Of a DNA stretch of 64,000 bases, positions 50,646-61,867 are shown in pieces (within the stretch, counting starts at the first letter, position 1; each line of letters begins with the position of its first letter). Below the pieces are notes generated by a model, which saw only the letters and a list, made by a program, of their open reading frames with translations, did no database searches and was not told the origin of the DNA. This DNA comes from an uncultured Eubacteriales bacterium. Lineage in GTDB: Bacteria; Bacillota; Clostridia; Oscillospirales; Oscillospiraceae. The position numbers and the translations under genes were made by a program. Location: NCBI GenBank assembly GCA_900317425.1, contig ONGR01000003.1:1-64000 (forward strand), in the 5' to 3' direction.

Positions 50646-52655
50646 TTATACCTGGGTTTTCTCATTTTCTCCCGGCATTGGAAGCTGCAGGATCAAGACG
50701 GCGCAGTCATCGCTGAGTCCCTTGCGGGTGCGGGACTCACTGAGGATCAGGGATACCAGGGCGTTGACGTCCCGGCCCTGCCAGCCGGCCAGCAGGTTCT
50801 GCAGCCACTCATCGTTGGTCTCGTCGGCGATGCCGTCGGAGATCATGACGAAATAGCTGCCGGCCGGGAGATGGAGCCGGGTCACCTCCGGCGGATCGCC
50901 CTGCAGACCGGCCGGCAGGCTCTGACCGGTGATGCGGCTCACCGAGCCGGTACGCTTGACGTAGGAGGGGGCCGCGCCGTACTTATACACGGTGGCGGTG
51001 CCGCTGGTGCGCTGGAGGGCCAGCAGGTCGATGGTGGTAAAGCCGCCGCCGTCCTCACTCCGCAGCCGCATGGCGCCGTTGAGGGTCTTCAGCGCGGGGC
51101 CCGGATCGATGCCGGCGGTGAGGAACTGCTGGAGAAGCCGGGCCGTCATGGCGGATTCCCGGTGGGCACTCTCCCCGCTGCCCATGCCGTCGGACAGGAG
51201 AAGGTACAGGGTGGAGCCCACCTCAAAGGTGGCCAGATGGTCGCCGCAGAGCTGTTGGCCCTCCTTGGGCCGCAGGCTGGAGCCGATGCGGTAGCCCATA
51301 GGGGCGGTGACGTTGGACACGGCATGAACGGCGGTGCTGGCCAGGGCCTCCCCCAGCTGCTGATACTGGTCCTGGGCCTGCTGGCGTACCTCCAGCAGAC
51401 GCTGACGGTACTGGCGGCGCAGGAGGAAGGTTTTCAGCTCCCCGTTCACCGCGGTGAGAAAATCGGTAAAGTGGACGCACCGGGAGGAGAAGTACAGGGG
51501 GAAGTCCTGGGCCAGGGCCTGTCCACGCTGGAGCAGCTTGGGACAGGCGTCGTTGAAGGCGTTGTACGTACTGTTGTAATTCTGGTGCCAGCAGCTGCTG
51601 CACAGCACGCAGCCCCGGCAGACCTGCTCGGCGGCCCGGTCGAAGAGGACGGAGGGATTCTCCGGCGGCGTGGGGGCGGCGCCCCGGAAGAAGCTGTCAT
51701 ACAGCTCCCGCAGCGCGGCGGCAGACTGGCGCAGATAGGGCGATTCCGGGGCAGGAGAGGCAGCGGCGCCGGGAGCCTTCAGCCGGGCGGGCCGGTGCTG
51801 GACGCGGCGGCCCAGGGGCAGGAACAGCACCGAAGCAGCCAGCGCCTCGTAGAGTGCTGCCTCCGGGATATCCGCTTTGAACAGGATGGCCGACGCCCCG
51901 GCGGAGAGGCAGAACGCCAGCGCACCGATGATCCTGGGCCAGGGACGGCACAGGGCGGTGAGGGCGGCGGCACAGCCGTAGACCGCTCCCAGCAAAAACC
52001 GCGGGCCGACCGGGACAAGATCCAGCAGGAGACCCAGCCCGGCACTCCAAACCACCGCCTGAGCGGTGGGCCACTCCAGCGCAATCCACAGCACCAGCAG
52101 CGAGGCCAGGATCCGGCCCAGCGAAACGGGGCCCAGCAGGATCACCGGCTGGGTGGCCACGGCAAGAGCCGTCGCCACGGCGAAAAAGGCGTTCTTGTCC
52201 GGATCCTGCCAGAGCGACCGCCAGCACCACACGGCACAGGCCAGAACAGCCAGGGAGGCCAGACACCATATCCACTGCTCCGCGCTGCGGTGGAGCAGAT
52301 AGATGGACTGGACCAGCAGCATCATGGCGCAGGCCATGGCGGGGCGGAAGGCGTCGCGGCGATAGAACCGGGTGTCGCAGAAGGCGGTGTTGGCGGCAAA
52401 GATGAGAATGGCCGCGGCAACGTGCCGCAGCCCGGATGGGAAGTCCAGAAACACCAGGGCGCCGCAGCCAGCTCCGGCCAGACACAGCAGGCCCGGCAAT
52501 CTCGTCCCGGCGGCGGCCACCAGAGCCAGGGAAAAAGGCGCGTAGCCGCCGGAGAGACACCCGGCGGTCAGCAAGAACGACAGGGCCAGCTGCGCCGCCG
52601 GGATGGCAAGTGGTTTCAGCCGCCGCAGAAATGGCGTCGACGGGATCTTTTTCAT
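50646..52655 (-). CDS. spoIIE: SpoIIE-like membrane PP2C phosphatase
   Basis: 669 residues. About eight to ten membrane helices fill residues 10-300; a central region has the cysteine cluster VCRGCVLCSSCW (near 350); and the C-terminal PP2C domain (about 440-660) has LLLSDGMGSGESAHRES, FTTIDLLALQ, ISDGIADE and GLSDDCAVLIL. In Bacillus, SpoIIE dephosphorylates the anti-anti-sigma factor SpoIIAA to activate sigma-F in the forespore. It is about 150 residues shorter than B. subtilis SpoIIE, mostly in the central region. AAGGAGGG precedes the start at 52655. Confidence 0.88.
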   Translation of the reverse strand: MKKIPSTPFLRRLKPLAIPAAQLALSFLLTAGCLSGGYAPFSLALVAAAGTRLPGLLCLAGAGCGALVFLDFPSGLRHVAAAILIFAANTAFCDTRFYRRDAFRPAMACAMMLLVQSIYLLHRSAEQWIWCLASLAVLACAVWCWRSLWQDPDKNAFFAVATALAVATQPVILLGPVSLGRILASLLVLWIALEWPTAQAVVWSAGLGLLLDLVPVGPRFLLGAVYGCAAALTALCRPWPRIIGALAFCLSAGASAILFKADIPEAALYEALAASVLFLPLGRRVQHRPARLKAPGAAASPAPESPYLRQSAAALRELYDSFFRGAAPTPPENPSVLFDRAAEQVCRGCVLCSSCWHQNYNSTYNAFNDACPKLLQRGQALAQDFPLYFSSRCVHFTDFLTAVNGELKTFLLRRQYRQRLLEVRQQAQDQYQQLGEALASTAVHAVSNVTAPMGYRIGSSLRPKEGQQLCGDHLATFEVGSTLYLLLSDGMGSGESAHRESAMTARLLQQFLTAGIDPGPALKTLNGAMRLRSEDGGGFTTIDLLALQRTSGTATVYKYGAAPSYVKRTGSVSRITGQSLPAGLQGDPPEVTRLHLPAGSYFVMISDGIADETNDEWLQNLLAGWQGRDVNALVSLILSESRTRKGLSDDCAVLILQLPMPGENEKTQV

Positions 52656-52724
52656 GGACAGCCCTCCTTTTTGCCCCATTGTAGCGCCCTGGGCGGGCAA
52701 AAGCTGTCGGGGAATGGGAGGAAA

Positions 52725-52760
52725 AAGCAGGGGCGGGAATTATTTTCAAATTCCCGCCCC
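52725..52760 (-). terminator. Terminator of the rimP-infB-ribF cluster
   Basis: Arms 52730-52741 and 52749-52760 pair perfectly over 12 bases; the minus strand continues into CTGCTTTTTCC. It ends the long minus-strand cluster 17 bases past ribF. Confidence 0.85.
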
Positions 52761-52777
52761 CTCTATGAGCAGTCTAT

Positions 52778-53680
52778 TCAGTTTTCGGAGAAATATGCCC
52801 GGGCCAGCGAGATGTCCCGGTGTATCTGCTCCTTCAGCTCCTCCAACGAGGCGAACTGATGCTCGTCCCGGAGCCGGCGGCAGAAGTCCACGCGGATCCG
52901 CTGACCGTACAGGTCGCCGTCGAAGTCCAGCAGGAAGGTTTCCACGGAGACGGTACCGTCGCTGCTGACGGTGGGCCGGGTGCCCACGTTGGTGACGCCG
53001 GCGCAGCTGCGGCCGTCGGGCAGGTGGACCCGGGAGATGTAGACCCCGTGGCCCGGCACGGACACGTGGCCTGGCACGGAGAAGTTGATGGTGGGGATGC
53101 CGATGGTCCGGCCGATGCGGCGGCCGTGGGTGACGGTCTGGCTCAGACAGTGGCGGTGTCCCAGAAACTCCGCGGCCCGCTCCACGTCGCCCCGCTCCAC
53201 CAGGGTGCGGATGTAGGTGGAGCTGACGGTGATGCCGTCGTGCTCCACCTTGGGGATGATGTCGCAGCCCAGGCCCAGTTCGGCGCATTTGGCCTGGAGC
53301 CTCTGCGGATCGCCCTCGTTTTTGTAGCCGAAGTGGTAGTCGTGGCCGGCCACCAGATGGACGGCGCCGTATTCCTTCACCAGCAGCTCCGTGATGAAGT
53401 CCTGCCAGCTCATGGTCATCATGGCCCGGTCAAAGGGCACCATAATGACCTGTCGGATGCCGTAGATCCGCTCCATCAGATCCCGGCGGTCCTCCGGGGA
53501 GTTGATGAGAAATACCGGCTGGCCGGTGACCACCTCCTTGGGGGGACGGTCAAAGGTGAAGACGGCGGGGGTGGCGCCAAGCTGGGCGGCACGCTCCACG
53601 GCACGGCGCAGCAGAGCGCCGTGGCCCCGGTGGACGCCGTCAAAAAAGCCCAGGGCGATGACAGTTGGTTGTTGATTCAA
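52778..53680 (-). CDS. ribF: Bifunctional riboflavin kinase/FAD synthetase
   Basis: 300 residues. The N-terminal FAD synthetase domain has GFFDGVHRGHGALL (10-23) and VSSTYIRTLVERGDVERA; the C-terminal flavokinase domain has GRTIGIPTINF, GVYISRVHLP and GVTNVGTRPT. It makes FMN and FAD from riboflavin in the cytosol. The start is TTG (53680), six bases after truB, with GGAG eleven bases upstream; no better start is near. Last gene of the cluster. Confidence 0.95.
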   Translation of the reverse strand: MNQQPTVIALGFFDGVHRGHGALLRRAVERAAQLGATPAVFTFDRPPKEVVTGQPVFLINSPEDRRDLMERIYGIRQVIMVPFDRAMMTMSWQDFITELLVKEYGAVHLVAGHDYHFGYKNEGDPQRLQAKCAELGLGCDIIPKVEHDGITVSSTYIRTLVERGDVERAAEFLGHRHCLSQTVTHGRRIGRTIGIPTINFSVPGHVSVPGHGVYISRVHLPDGRSCAGVTNVGTRPTVSSDGTVSVETFLLDFDGDLYGQRIRVDFCRRLRDEHQFASLEELKEQIHRDISLARAYFSEN

Positions 53681-53686
53681 AGGAAT

Positions 53687-54556
53687 TCACGCTCCGAAGT
53701 AGTTTTTGATGGAGGTCATGGTGCCCTCCTCCAGGCGGCTCAGACACAGAAAAGAACCGTCCATGCCGTAGACCCGGTAGGTGCCGTCCGGCAGATCGCC
53801 CTTCACGTAGAAGGGGTTGCCGTTGCGGCAGAGGAAATCCACCCGGGGGTGGTCGATGTGGTAGGCGGGGTATTGACGAAACAGAGAGTCGGTGGGCCGC
53901 AGGAGGGCCTCCCCCTGCTCCTGGACCTGAGCCAGCGTATGGCTCTCGGCCAACGTAAACCCGGCGGCACGTGTGCGCCGCAGGGAGGACATGCAGCCGC
54001 CGCAGCCCAGGACCGCGCCGATATCGTGGCACAGGGTACGGACGTAGGTGCCCTTGGAGCAGCGGATCCGCAGGGTAAAATCCACCGGGGAGGTCTGCTC
54101 CAGCAGCTCCAGCGCGTAGATGGTGACGGGGCGGGGCTTGCGCTCCACCTCCTTGCCCTGACGGGCCAGGTCATAGAGCTTCTGACCGCCGATCTTGATG
54201 GCGCTGTACATGGGCGGCACTTGACAGATGGGGCCGGTGAAATCCGGCAGAACGGCACGGAGCTGATCCGCCGTGACGGTCACGGGATGCTCCGCCAACG
54301 CGGCGCCGGTGGTGTCCTGGGTGTCGGTGACCAGTCCCAGGCGCAGACCGGCCACGTATTCCTTCTCTCCGCTCTCGGCGAAGCTGACGGCCCGGGTGGC
54401 CTGTCCCACAAAGACGGGCAGGACGCCGGTGGCCATGGGGTCCAACGTGCCGGCATGGCCCACTTTTTTCGTCTTCAGAATGCCCCGCAGCTTGGCGCAG
54501 ACGTCCATGGACGTCCAACCGGCGCCCTTATCGATGATGAGGATACCGTCCGCCAT
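53687..54556 (-). CDS. truB: tRNA pseudouridine(55) synthase
   Basis: 289 residues. DKGAGWTSMDVCAKLR, GTLDPMATGVLPV, and the catalytic-aspartate region in LGLVTDTQDTTG are TruB signatures. It makes pseudouridine 55 in the T-loop of tRNAs. It starts directly after the stop of the DHH phosphatase gene (54557). The C-terminal approximately 60 residues form the short PUA-like end. Confidence 0.96.
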   Translation of the reverse strand: MADGILIIDKGAGWTSMDVCAKLRGILKTKKVGHAGTLDPMATGVLPVFVGQATRAVSFAESGEKEYVAGLRLGLVTDTQDTTGAALAEHPVTVTADQLRAVLPDFTGPICQVPPMYSAIKIGGQKLYDLARQGKEVERKPRPVTIYALELLEQTSPVDFTLRIRCSKGTYVRTLCHDIGAVLGCGGCMSSLRRTRAAGFTLAESHTLAQVQEQGEALLRPTDSLFRQYPAYHIDHPRVDFLCRNGNPFYVKGDLPDGTYRVYGMDGSFLCLSRLEEGTMTSIKNYFGA

Positions 54557-55498
54557 TTACGCCTCCGCTACCTCTGCCACGGCCTGCAGGACAGCGGCCT
54601 TGGCATCTGCCATGGTGCCCTCCACCAGGGCGCCGGCGGCCGCACGGTGTCCGCCGCCGCCCAGCTTGGCGCAGACGGCGCAGGCGTCCACCCGGGGACC
54701 GGAGCGGACGGAGATCTTGATGCTGCCGGGCTTCAGCTCCCGCAGGGTGACGCCGCAGTCGGTGCCTTCCACCAGGGCGGCCAGGGAGCTGAGCTCCTCT
54801 ATGTCGGCCTCGGTGGCGTGCATCTCCTGGCGCAGGGACAGGGGGATCTGCATGATGACCACCCGGTCCTGGTCGTAGAGCTCCATGTCCGCCACCATCC
54901 GGCTCTCCATGGCCAGGCGGGTCTTGCTCTTGGTGCGAAACAGCGCCTTGTTCACCGCGAATACGTCCACCTGCTCCAGCAGGGCGGCGGCAATGCGGTG
55001 GGTGCGGGCGGTGGTGTTGGAATAGACGAAGCAGCCGGTGTCGGTGGAGATGGCCACGTACAGCGGCAGAGCGATGGCGGGGGTGACGGGGGTCAGAGCG
55101 TGGATGACCCCGTAGACGATCTCACCGGCGGCGGCAGCCGTGGCGTCCACGCAGGCGTGCCGGGCGAAGCTGCTGTAGGAGGGGTGGTGGTCGATGGCCA
55201 GTTCAATGCTGTCGGCGTATCGTTTCGCGTTTTCCGGCAGCAGGCTGGGGGCGGCCACGTCCACGCTGATGACGTGCTCCGGTGTAAAGCCGTCCGACCC
55301 CCAGTAGGGGGCGGCGTAGGGGGCGTAGGTGGCGGTGATCTCCGGGTTGTAAAGGAGATGGGCCGTCTTGCCCAGATCCCGCAGGGCCTGGCATAGCGCC
55401 GCGGCGGAGCCGATGGTGTCCCCGTCGGGCCGCACGTGGGTCAGGAGCAGGACGTTGTTCAGATTGCGCAGATATCCGGCAGTTTCTAAAATGTTCAT
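54557..55498 (-). CDS. nrnA: DHH-family oligoribonuclease/PAP phosphatase
   Basis: 313 residues. The DHH motif IDHHPSYS near residue 105, THVRPDGDTIGSAAAL near 20 (first metal aspartates), and the DHHA1 domain ending in CAKLGGGGHRAAAGA are diagnostic of NrnA, which degrades short RNA oligonucleotides and 3'-phosphoadenosine 5'-phosphate. The ATG at 55498 has GGAGG nine to ten bases upstream; a GTG two codons earlier overlaps the rbfA stop and is an alternative. Confidence 0.94.
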   Translation of the reverse strand: MNILETAGYLRNLNNVLLLTHVRPDGDTIGSAAALCQALRDLGKTAHLLYNPEITATYAPYAAPYWGSDGFTPEHVISVDVAAPSLLPENAKRYADSIELAIDHHPSYSSFARHACVDATAAAAGEIVYGVIHALTPVTPAIALPLYVAISTDTGCFVYSNTTARTHRIAAALLEQVDVFAVNKALFRTKSKTRLAMESRMVADMELYDQDRVVIMQIPLSLRQEMHATEADIEELSSLAALVEGTDCGVTLRELKPGSIKISVRSGPRVDACAVCAKLGGGGHRAAAGALVEGTMADAKAAVLQAVAEVAEA

Positions 55499-55500
55499 GG

Positions 55501-55884
55501 TCACTTGTCCTCCGGCAGCACGATGTCCGCATTGGCGGGGTTGGCCGGCTTGACGTTGTTCAGCATCTCCAGAATGTGGGCGCCGTGGGCGATGGAATCG
55601 TCGGCGAAGAACTGGAGCTCCGGCGTATAGCGCAGGCCCAGACGGCCGCCCAGTTCCCGGCGGAGATAGCCGGCGGCGGACTTGAGACCCCGCATGAGAT
55701 CCTTCTTATCGGTGCGGTCCAGGGCGCTGATATAGACGCGGGCATAGCGCAGGTCGCTGGTGGTATCCACGTGGGTGATGGTGATCATGGCGTCACTGAC
55801 CCGGGGGTCCTTGACGGTACGCAGCAGGGCGCTGAGCTCCTGCTGGATCTCGCCGTTGATACGGCCGATACGATTGGAAGCCAT
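55501..55884 (-). CDS. rbfA: Ribosome-binding factor A
   Basis: 127 residues, small KH-like domain: RIGRINGEIQQELSALL, VSDAMITITHVDTTSDLRYARVY, and LRRELGGRLGLRYTPELQFFADDSI. It helps 16S rRNA maturation in the 30S subunit, notably in the cold. AAAGGAGA sets the start at 55884; a longer frame to 56058 would read through the second hairpin array and is rejected. Confidence 0.95.
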   Translation of the reverse strand: MASNRIGRINGEIQQELSALLRTVKDPRVSDAMITITHVDTTSDLRYARVYISALDRTDKKDLMRGLKSAAGYLRRELGGRLGLRYTPELQFFADDSIAHGAHILEMLNNVKPANPANADIVLPEDK

Positions 55885-55915
55885 AGTATCGTCTCCTTTC
55901 AGGGGAATGTGAAAA

Positions 55916-56122
55916 GATGGGCGGGCGAAGACGCCCGCCCATCGACCTTGTGATAAAGCCTCGCAGAGTTCGCGTCCGCAGACGCGAAGATGTGAAATTG
56001 TTTTTCTGACGACATGCGCGTCAGAAAAACCCTGCGCAGTCCGCAAGTGTGCGAGCATGCGAGTGCGCGCAGCGGACTGTATTCCTTCTCGGCGTTCAAA
56101 CCAGCGAAGCGTTTGAATGCCG
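55916..56122. repeat. Second array of five adjacent hairpins
   Basis: Between infB and rbfA. Arms: 55916-55927/55932-55943 (12 bp perfect); 55969-55976/55981-55988 (8 bp); 56000-56011/56019-56030 (12 bp); 56037-56044/56072-56079 (8 bp, with inner GC-rich palindromic words); 56090-56101/56111-56122 (12 bp, one G-U). The last ends five bases before the infB stop. The sequences differ from the first array but the architecture is the same. Candidates are an mRNA processing or attenuation region within the cluster, or a palindromic insertion. Confidence 0.75.
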
Positions 56123-56126
56123 AAGT

Positions 56127-58490
<2,364 letters not shown>

Positions 58491-58545
58491 ATAAAGCCAC
58501 CTCCATGATTGAGATAGGAACGTGCGCCGTCAAAGCGCACAGCAT

Positions 58546-58986
58546 TTACTTCGTTTTGCGGCCCTCGCCGCGCTTCTTGCCCCGCCGAAGATTTTTCTCG
58601 TGCCGGGCCTGCTCCTGCCGGCGCTCCAGCGCCCGCTTTGCCTTGACGGCCAGCTGCTCCGAGACGTCCCGGTAGCTCTCGTCCAGCGCTGCCAGCTTCT
58701 TGACGATGGCATCGGCAAAGCCGATGTCCGTCACGGCGGCCATGGCCACGCTGGTGCGGCCCAGGCAACTGCCCAGGGCGTCCTTATCGGCCGGGATGGT
58801 CAGCAGCAGGCAGCTTCCGGCCTCGGCAAAGGACGCGGCGCGACGGGCGGAGGAGGGGGCAGCGTCGGACGCCACCAGGATGATCCGGGCCTTTTTGGCA
58901 CGGGCGGCGGCACCCACCGGCTCCTCGCCGATCTCCACGCGGCCGGCCTTCTTGGCCAGACCGATCATTGACAGAATATGCTCCAC
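58546..58986 (-). CDS. L7Ae/L30e-family RNA-binding protein (YlxQ type)
   Basis: 146 residues from a GTG start with AGGAGG upstream, one base after ylxR. The L7Ae core is ILSMIGLAKKAGRVEIGEE, IILVASDAAPSSARR and GRTSVAMAAVTDIGFADAI; the last 40 residues are a basic tail (ERRQEQARHEKNLRRGKKRGEGRK) likely binding RNA nonspecifically. YlxQ-type proteins bind K-turn RNA and sit between ylxR and infB in most Firmicutes. The basic tail is longer than in B. subtilis YlxQ. Confidence 0.92.
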   Translation of the reverse strand: MEHILSMIGLAKKAGRVEIGEEPVGAAARAKKARIILVASDAAPSSARRAASFAEAGSCLLLTIPADKDALGSCLGRTSVAMAAVTDIGFADAIVKKLAALDESYRDVSEQLAVKAKRALERRQEQARHEKNLRRGKKRGEGRKTK

Positions 58987-58987
58987 G

Positions 58988-59260
58988 TCAGACCTCCTGC
59001 GCCATCTGCGCCTCCAGGGCGTCGTAGACCGGCTCGGGGATCTCCAGGGAGAAGGCCCGCTCCAGCGCCCGGGACTTCCGTGCCTTCTTCAGGCAGGCCG
59101 GGTCGGGGCAGACGTAGGCCCCGCGGCCGGATTTTTTGCCGGTGCTGTCCAGCACGATCTCCCCCTCCGGGGTGCGTACCACGCGGATCAGCTCTTTTTT
59201 ATCCTTCATGGTGCGGCAGCCGACGCACTGACGCTGGGGGATCTTCTTCACTTTCTGCAT
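58988..59260 (-). CDS. ylxR: YlxR family RNA-binding protein
   Basis: 90 residues. IPQRQCVGCRTMKDKKELIRVVR and GRGAYVCPDPACLKKA are the DUF448/YlxR signatures; in B. subtilis it is a nucleoid- or RNase P-associated regulator. The start at 59260 (AAGGTG upstream) is chosen over an ATG three codons earlier. It lies between nusA and the L7Ae-type gene as usual. Confidence 0.93.
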   Translation of the reverse strand: MQKVKKIPQRQCVGCRTMKDKKELIRVVRTPEGEIVLDSTGKKSGRGAYVCPDPACLKKARKSRALERAFSLEIPEPVYDALEAQMAQEV

Positions 59261-59291
59261 ACCGCACACCTTCTTTCTTCCGTTGGGAAAC

Positions 59292-60350
59292 TCAGTCCTC
59301 GCGATAGGACTCGGGCTTGATGTCGATCTTGTAGCCGGTGAGGCGGGCGGCCAGGCGGGCGTTCTGACCCTCCTTGCCGATGGCCAGAGACAGCTGATCG
59401 TCCGGCACGATGACGCGGCAGCTCTTGCCCTCGTCGGCCAGGATCACGTTCAGCACGTCGGCGGGAGCCAGAGCGGCGGCCACAAACTGGGCGGGATCCT
59501 CGGACCAGCGGATGATGTCGATCTTCTCGCCGCGGAGCTCGTCGACGATGGCGTTGACCCGCTGACCGCGGGGACCGATGCAGGCACCGATGGGATCCAC
59601 GTTCTCATCCTCGGACCAGACCGCCATCTTGGTGCGGTTGCCGGCCTCGCGGGCCACGCTGCGGATCTCCACGGTGCCGTCGTAGATCTCGGGCACCTCC
59701 AGCTCAAAGAGGCGCTTCACCAGGCCGGGGTGGGTCCGGGAGATCAGCACCTGGGGGCCGCGGGTGGTGCGGCGGACCTCCACCAGATACACCTTCACCA
59801 GCTGGCCCTCGCGCAGCTCCTCGCCCTCCACCTGCTCGCCGGTGGTGAGGACGGCCTCGGTGGACTCGTTGCCGGTGCCGATGCGCAGGATCACGTTGCC
59901 GGTGCGGGGGTCGATGCGCATGACGGTGCCGGTGAGGATCTCGTGCTGCTTGGAGTTGAACTCGTCATAGACCATGCCGTGCTCGGCCTCCCGCAGGCCC
60001 TGGATGATGACCTGCTTGCCGTTGCCGGCGGCAATGCGGCCGAACTCCACGTTGTTGACGGGGATGTTCACCACGCCGCCCAGCTCGTACTTGGCGGAGA
60101 GCTTCCTTGCCTCCTCCAGGGAGATCTGGGTGCCGGGGTTCTCCACCTCCTCCACGATCTCCTTCTGCACGTACATCTTCAGATCCTTTTTCACCTCGTC
60201 CACGTCCACGATCACGTTCTCCACGCCCTCGTGGTCCCGCTTATAGGCGGTGGTCAGCGCCTGAATGATCTTGCCCATCATGAAGTTCTGGGGAATGCCG
60301 CGCTCCTTTTCCAGCAGTGCCAGCGCGGCGAAGATCTCGTCACATTTCAT
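59292..60350 (-). CDS. nusA: Transcription termination/antitermination factor NusA
   Basis: 352 residues. The N-terminal RNA-polymerase-binding domain (about 1-125), S1 domain (about 135-200), and two KH domains with CIGPRGQRVNAIVDEL and IGKEGQNARLAARLTGYKI are complete; the C-terminal acidic repeats of E. coli are absent, as is normal in Firmicutes. It controls pausing and termination. It follows rimP by 34 bases. Confidence 0.97.
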   Translation of the reverse strand: MKCDEIFAALALLEKERGIPQNFMMGKIIQALTTAYKRDHEGVENVIVDVDEVKKDLKMYVQKEIVEEVENPGTQISLEEARKLSAKYELGGVVNIPVNNVEFGRIAAGNGKQVIIQGLREAEHGMVYDEFNSKQHEILTGTVMRIDPRTGNVILRIGTGNESTEAVLTTGEQVEGEELREGQLVKVYLVEVRRTTRGPQVLISRTHPGLVKRLFELEVPEIYDGTVEIRSVAREAGNRTKMAVWSEDENVDPIGACIGPRGQRVNAIVDELRGEKIDIIRWSEDPAQFVAAALAPADVLNVILADEGKSCRVIVPDDQLSLAIGKEGQNARLAARLTGYKIDIKPESYRED

Positions 60351-60384
60351 GGTCGTTTCTCCTTATCTTACTTCAAACGTGTTG

Positions 60385-60843
60385 TTAAAATTCAATGCGA
60401 AGGCGCACCAGGGCGATCTCGCTCTTCTCAAAGCGTACCGGCTCGGCGGTGCCCATATCCAGCAGAACGGCGCCGTCCTCATATCCCGCCAGCTTGCCGG
60501 CGAACTCCTTGCGGCCGTCCCGGTTCTTGTAGGTCTTCACCAGCACCGGGCTGCCCATGAACTGGGCAAAGTCGGAGGGGCGCTTCAGCTGCCGCTCGGC
60601 GCCGGCGGAGGACACCTCGAACACATAGCTTCCCTCGATGGGATCCGCCTCATCCAGCAGGTCGCTGACGCGGCGGCTGACGGCCTCGCAGTCCAGAATA
60701 TCCACGCCGCCGTCCTTGTCCAGGTACAGCCGCAGATACCACTGCCCGGCTTCACGGACGTACTCCACGTCCCACAGGCGGCAGCCATTTTCTTCCACCA
60801 CAGGGGTGGCCAGCTCCGCCACGATCTCGGTCACTTTTTTCAT
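60385..60843 (-). CDS. rimP: Ribosome maturation factor RimP
   Basis: 152 residues. LWDVEYVREAGQWYLRLYLDK and GSYVFEVSSAGAERQLK are signatures of RimP, needed for late 30S assembly. The start at 60843 follows GAGGAC. First gene of the cluster that runs to ribF; the promoter lies about 100 bases upstream. Confidence 0.95.
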   Translation of the reverse strand: MKKVTEIVAELATPVVEENGCRLWDVEYVREAGQWYLRLYLDKDGGVDILDCEAVSRRVSDLLDEADPIEGSYVFEVSSAGAERQLKRPSDFAQFMGSPVLVKTYKNRDGRKEFAGKLAGYEDGAVLLDMGTAEPVRFEKSEIALVRLRIEF

Positions 60844-60943
60844 GGTCGTCCTCGCGTTTCCCAAATTTTAAGGATCCAAATTTGCCCAACAAAAAGAGCG
60901 GACATCACGTCCACTCTGTCAAACAAACTACCTAACGGGTCAT

Positions 60944-60972
60944 ATGATACCATAATAAATACGGAAATGCAA
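60944..60972 (-). promoter_or_regulatory. Promoter of the rimP-nusA-infB cluster
   Basis: On the minus strand TTGCAT (60967-60972) and TATCAT (60944-60949) are 17 bases apart; the leader is about 95 bases. Confidence 0.75.
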
Positions 60973-61015
60973 GAGTTTTTCCGGGAGAAATGGGACGAAA
61001 ACGGACTTTTTCCGA

Positions 61016-61053
61016 AAAAACAGGCCGTCAAACGCGGTTGACGGCCTGTTTTT
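61016..61053 (-). terminator. Terminator of the zinc-uptake operon
   Basis: Perfect 16-base arms (61016-61031 and 61038-61053) with terminal A/T runs. It overlaps the stop codon of znuB and insulates the rimP promoter. Confidence 0.92.
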
Positions 61054-61867
61054 AATGACGTTTGAGGCGCGCGGCGAGGGAGCACAGCAGGAACACGGTG
61101 AGGTTGACCACCACCACCGTGGCGCCCACCGGCGTGCTGACCAGATAGGAGATGGTGAGCCCCACACAGAAGGAGACCACGCTCATACCACCGGCCCAGA
61201 TCACCACGCCCCGGAAGCTCTTGTGGATGCGCATGGCGCTGAGGGCGGGGAAGATCACCAGGCTGGAGATCAGCATGGCGCCCATCAGGCGCATGCCCAG
61301 CACGATGGTCAGCGCCGTGAGGACGGAGAGGAGGGTGTTGTAGAGTCCCACCTTCACGCCGGTGGCCCGGGAGAAGTTTTCGTCGAAGGTGATGGCGAAG
61401 AGCTTGTGGTAAAAGAGGACGAACAGCACCAGCACGGCGACGCTCAGGCCCACGCTGAGGGCTACGTCGGACCGGTCCATGGCCAGGATGGAGCCGAACA
61501 TATAGCTGTCCACGTCGGTGGTCATGCCCGTGGTGAGGGAGGTGACGATGATGCCGATGGCCAGGGCCGAGGCGCTGGTGACGGCGATGGCGGCGTCAGC
61601 CCCCAGGGGGCTGTTCTCCGTCATCCGCAGGAGGATGACCGCCGCCAGGATCACCACCGGGATGGATACCGGCAGAGGCGCCCAGCCGCAGGCCAGGGCC
61701 ACCGCCAGCGCGCCGAAGGACACGTGGCTCAGTCCGTCGCCGATCATGGAGTAGCGCTTGAGCACCAGAGGCACGCCCAGCAGCGCCGCGCACAGCGACA
61801 CCAGAATGCCCACCACGAAGGCACGGAGGATAAAGGGATAGGTGAACATCTCCAGCAGCAGACTCAT
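61052..61867 (-). CDS. znuB: Zinc ABC transporter permease
   Basis: 271 residues with about eight membrane helices, ABC-3 family: GVPLVLKRYSMIGDGLSHVSFGALA near the N-terminus and LYNTLLSVLTALTIVLGMRLMGAMLISSLVIFPA in the middle. It moves Zn2+ (or Mn2+) through the membrane using the adjacent ATPase. It overlaps the ATPase gene by four bases, and a terminator overlaps its stop codon. Zinc is preferred over manganese because of the Zur-type regulator at the head of the operon. Confidence 0.93.
   Translation of the reverse strand: MSLLLEMFTYPFILRAFVVGILVSLCAALLGVPLVLKRYSMIGDGLSHVSFGALAVALACGWAPLPVSIPVVILAAVILLRMTENSPLGADAAIAVTSASALAIGIIVTSLTTGMTTDVDSYMFGSILAMDRSDVALSVGLSVAVLVLFVLFYHKLFAITFDENFSRATGVKVGLYNTLLSVLTALTIVLGMRLMGAMLISSLVIFPALSAMRIHKSFRGVVIWAGGMSVVSFCVGLTISYLVSTPVGATVVVVNLTVFLLCSLAARLKRH

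Noticed and set aside
55885..56058. 58-codon N-terminal extension of RbfA
   Set aside because: It would translate the hairpin array; the family start and AAAGGAGA site are at 55884.
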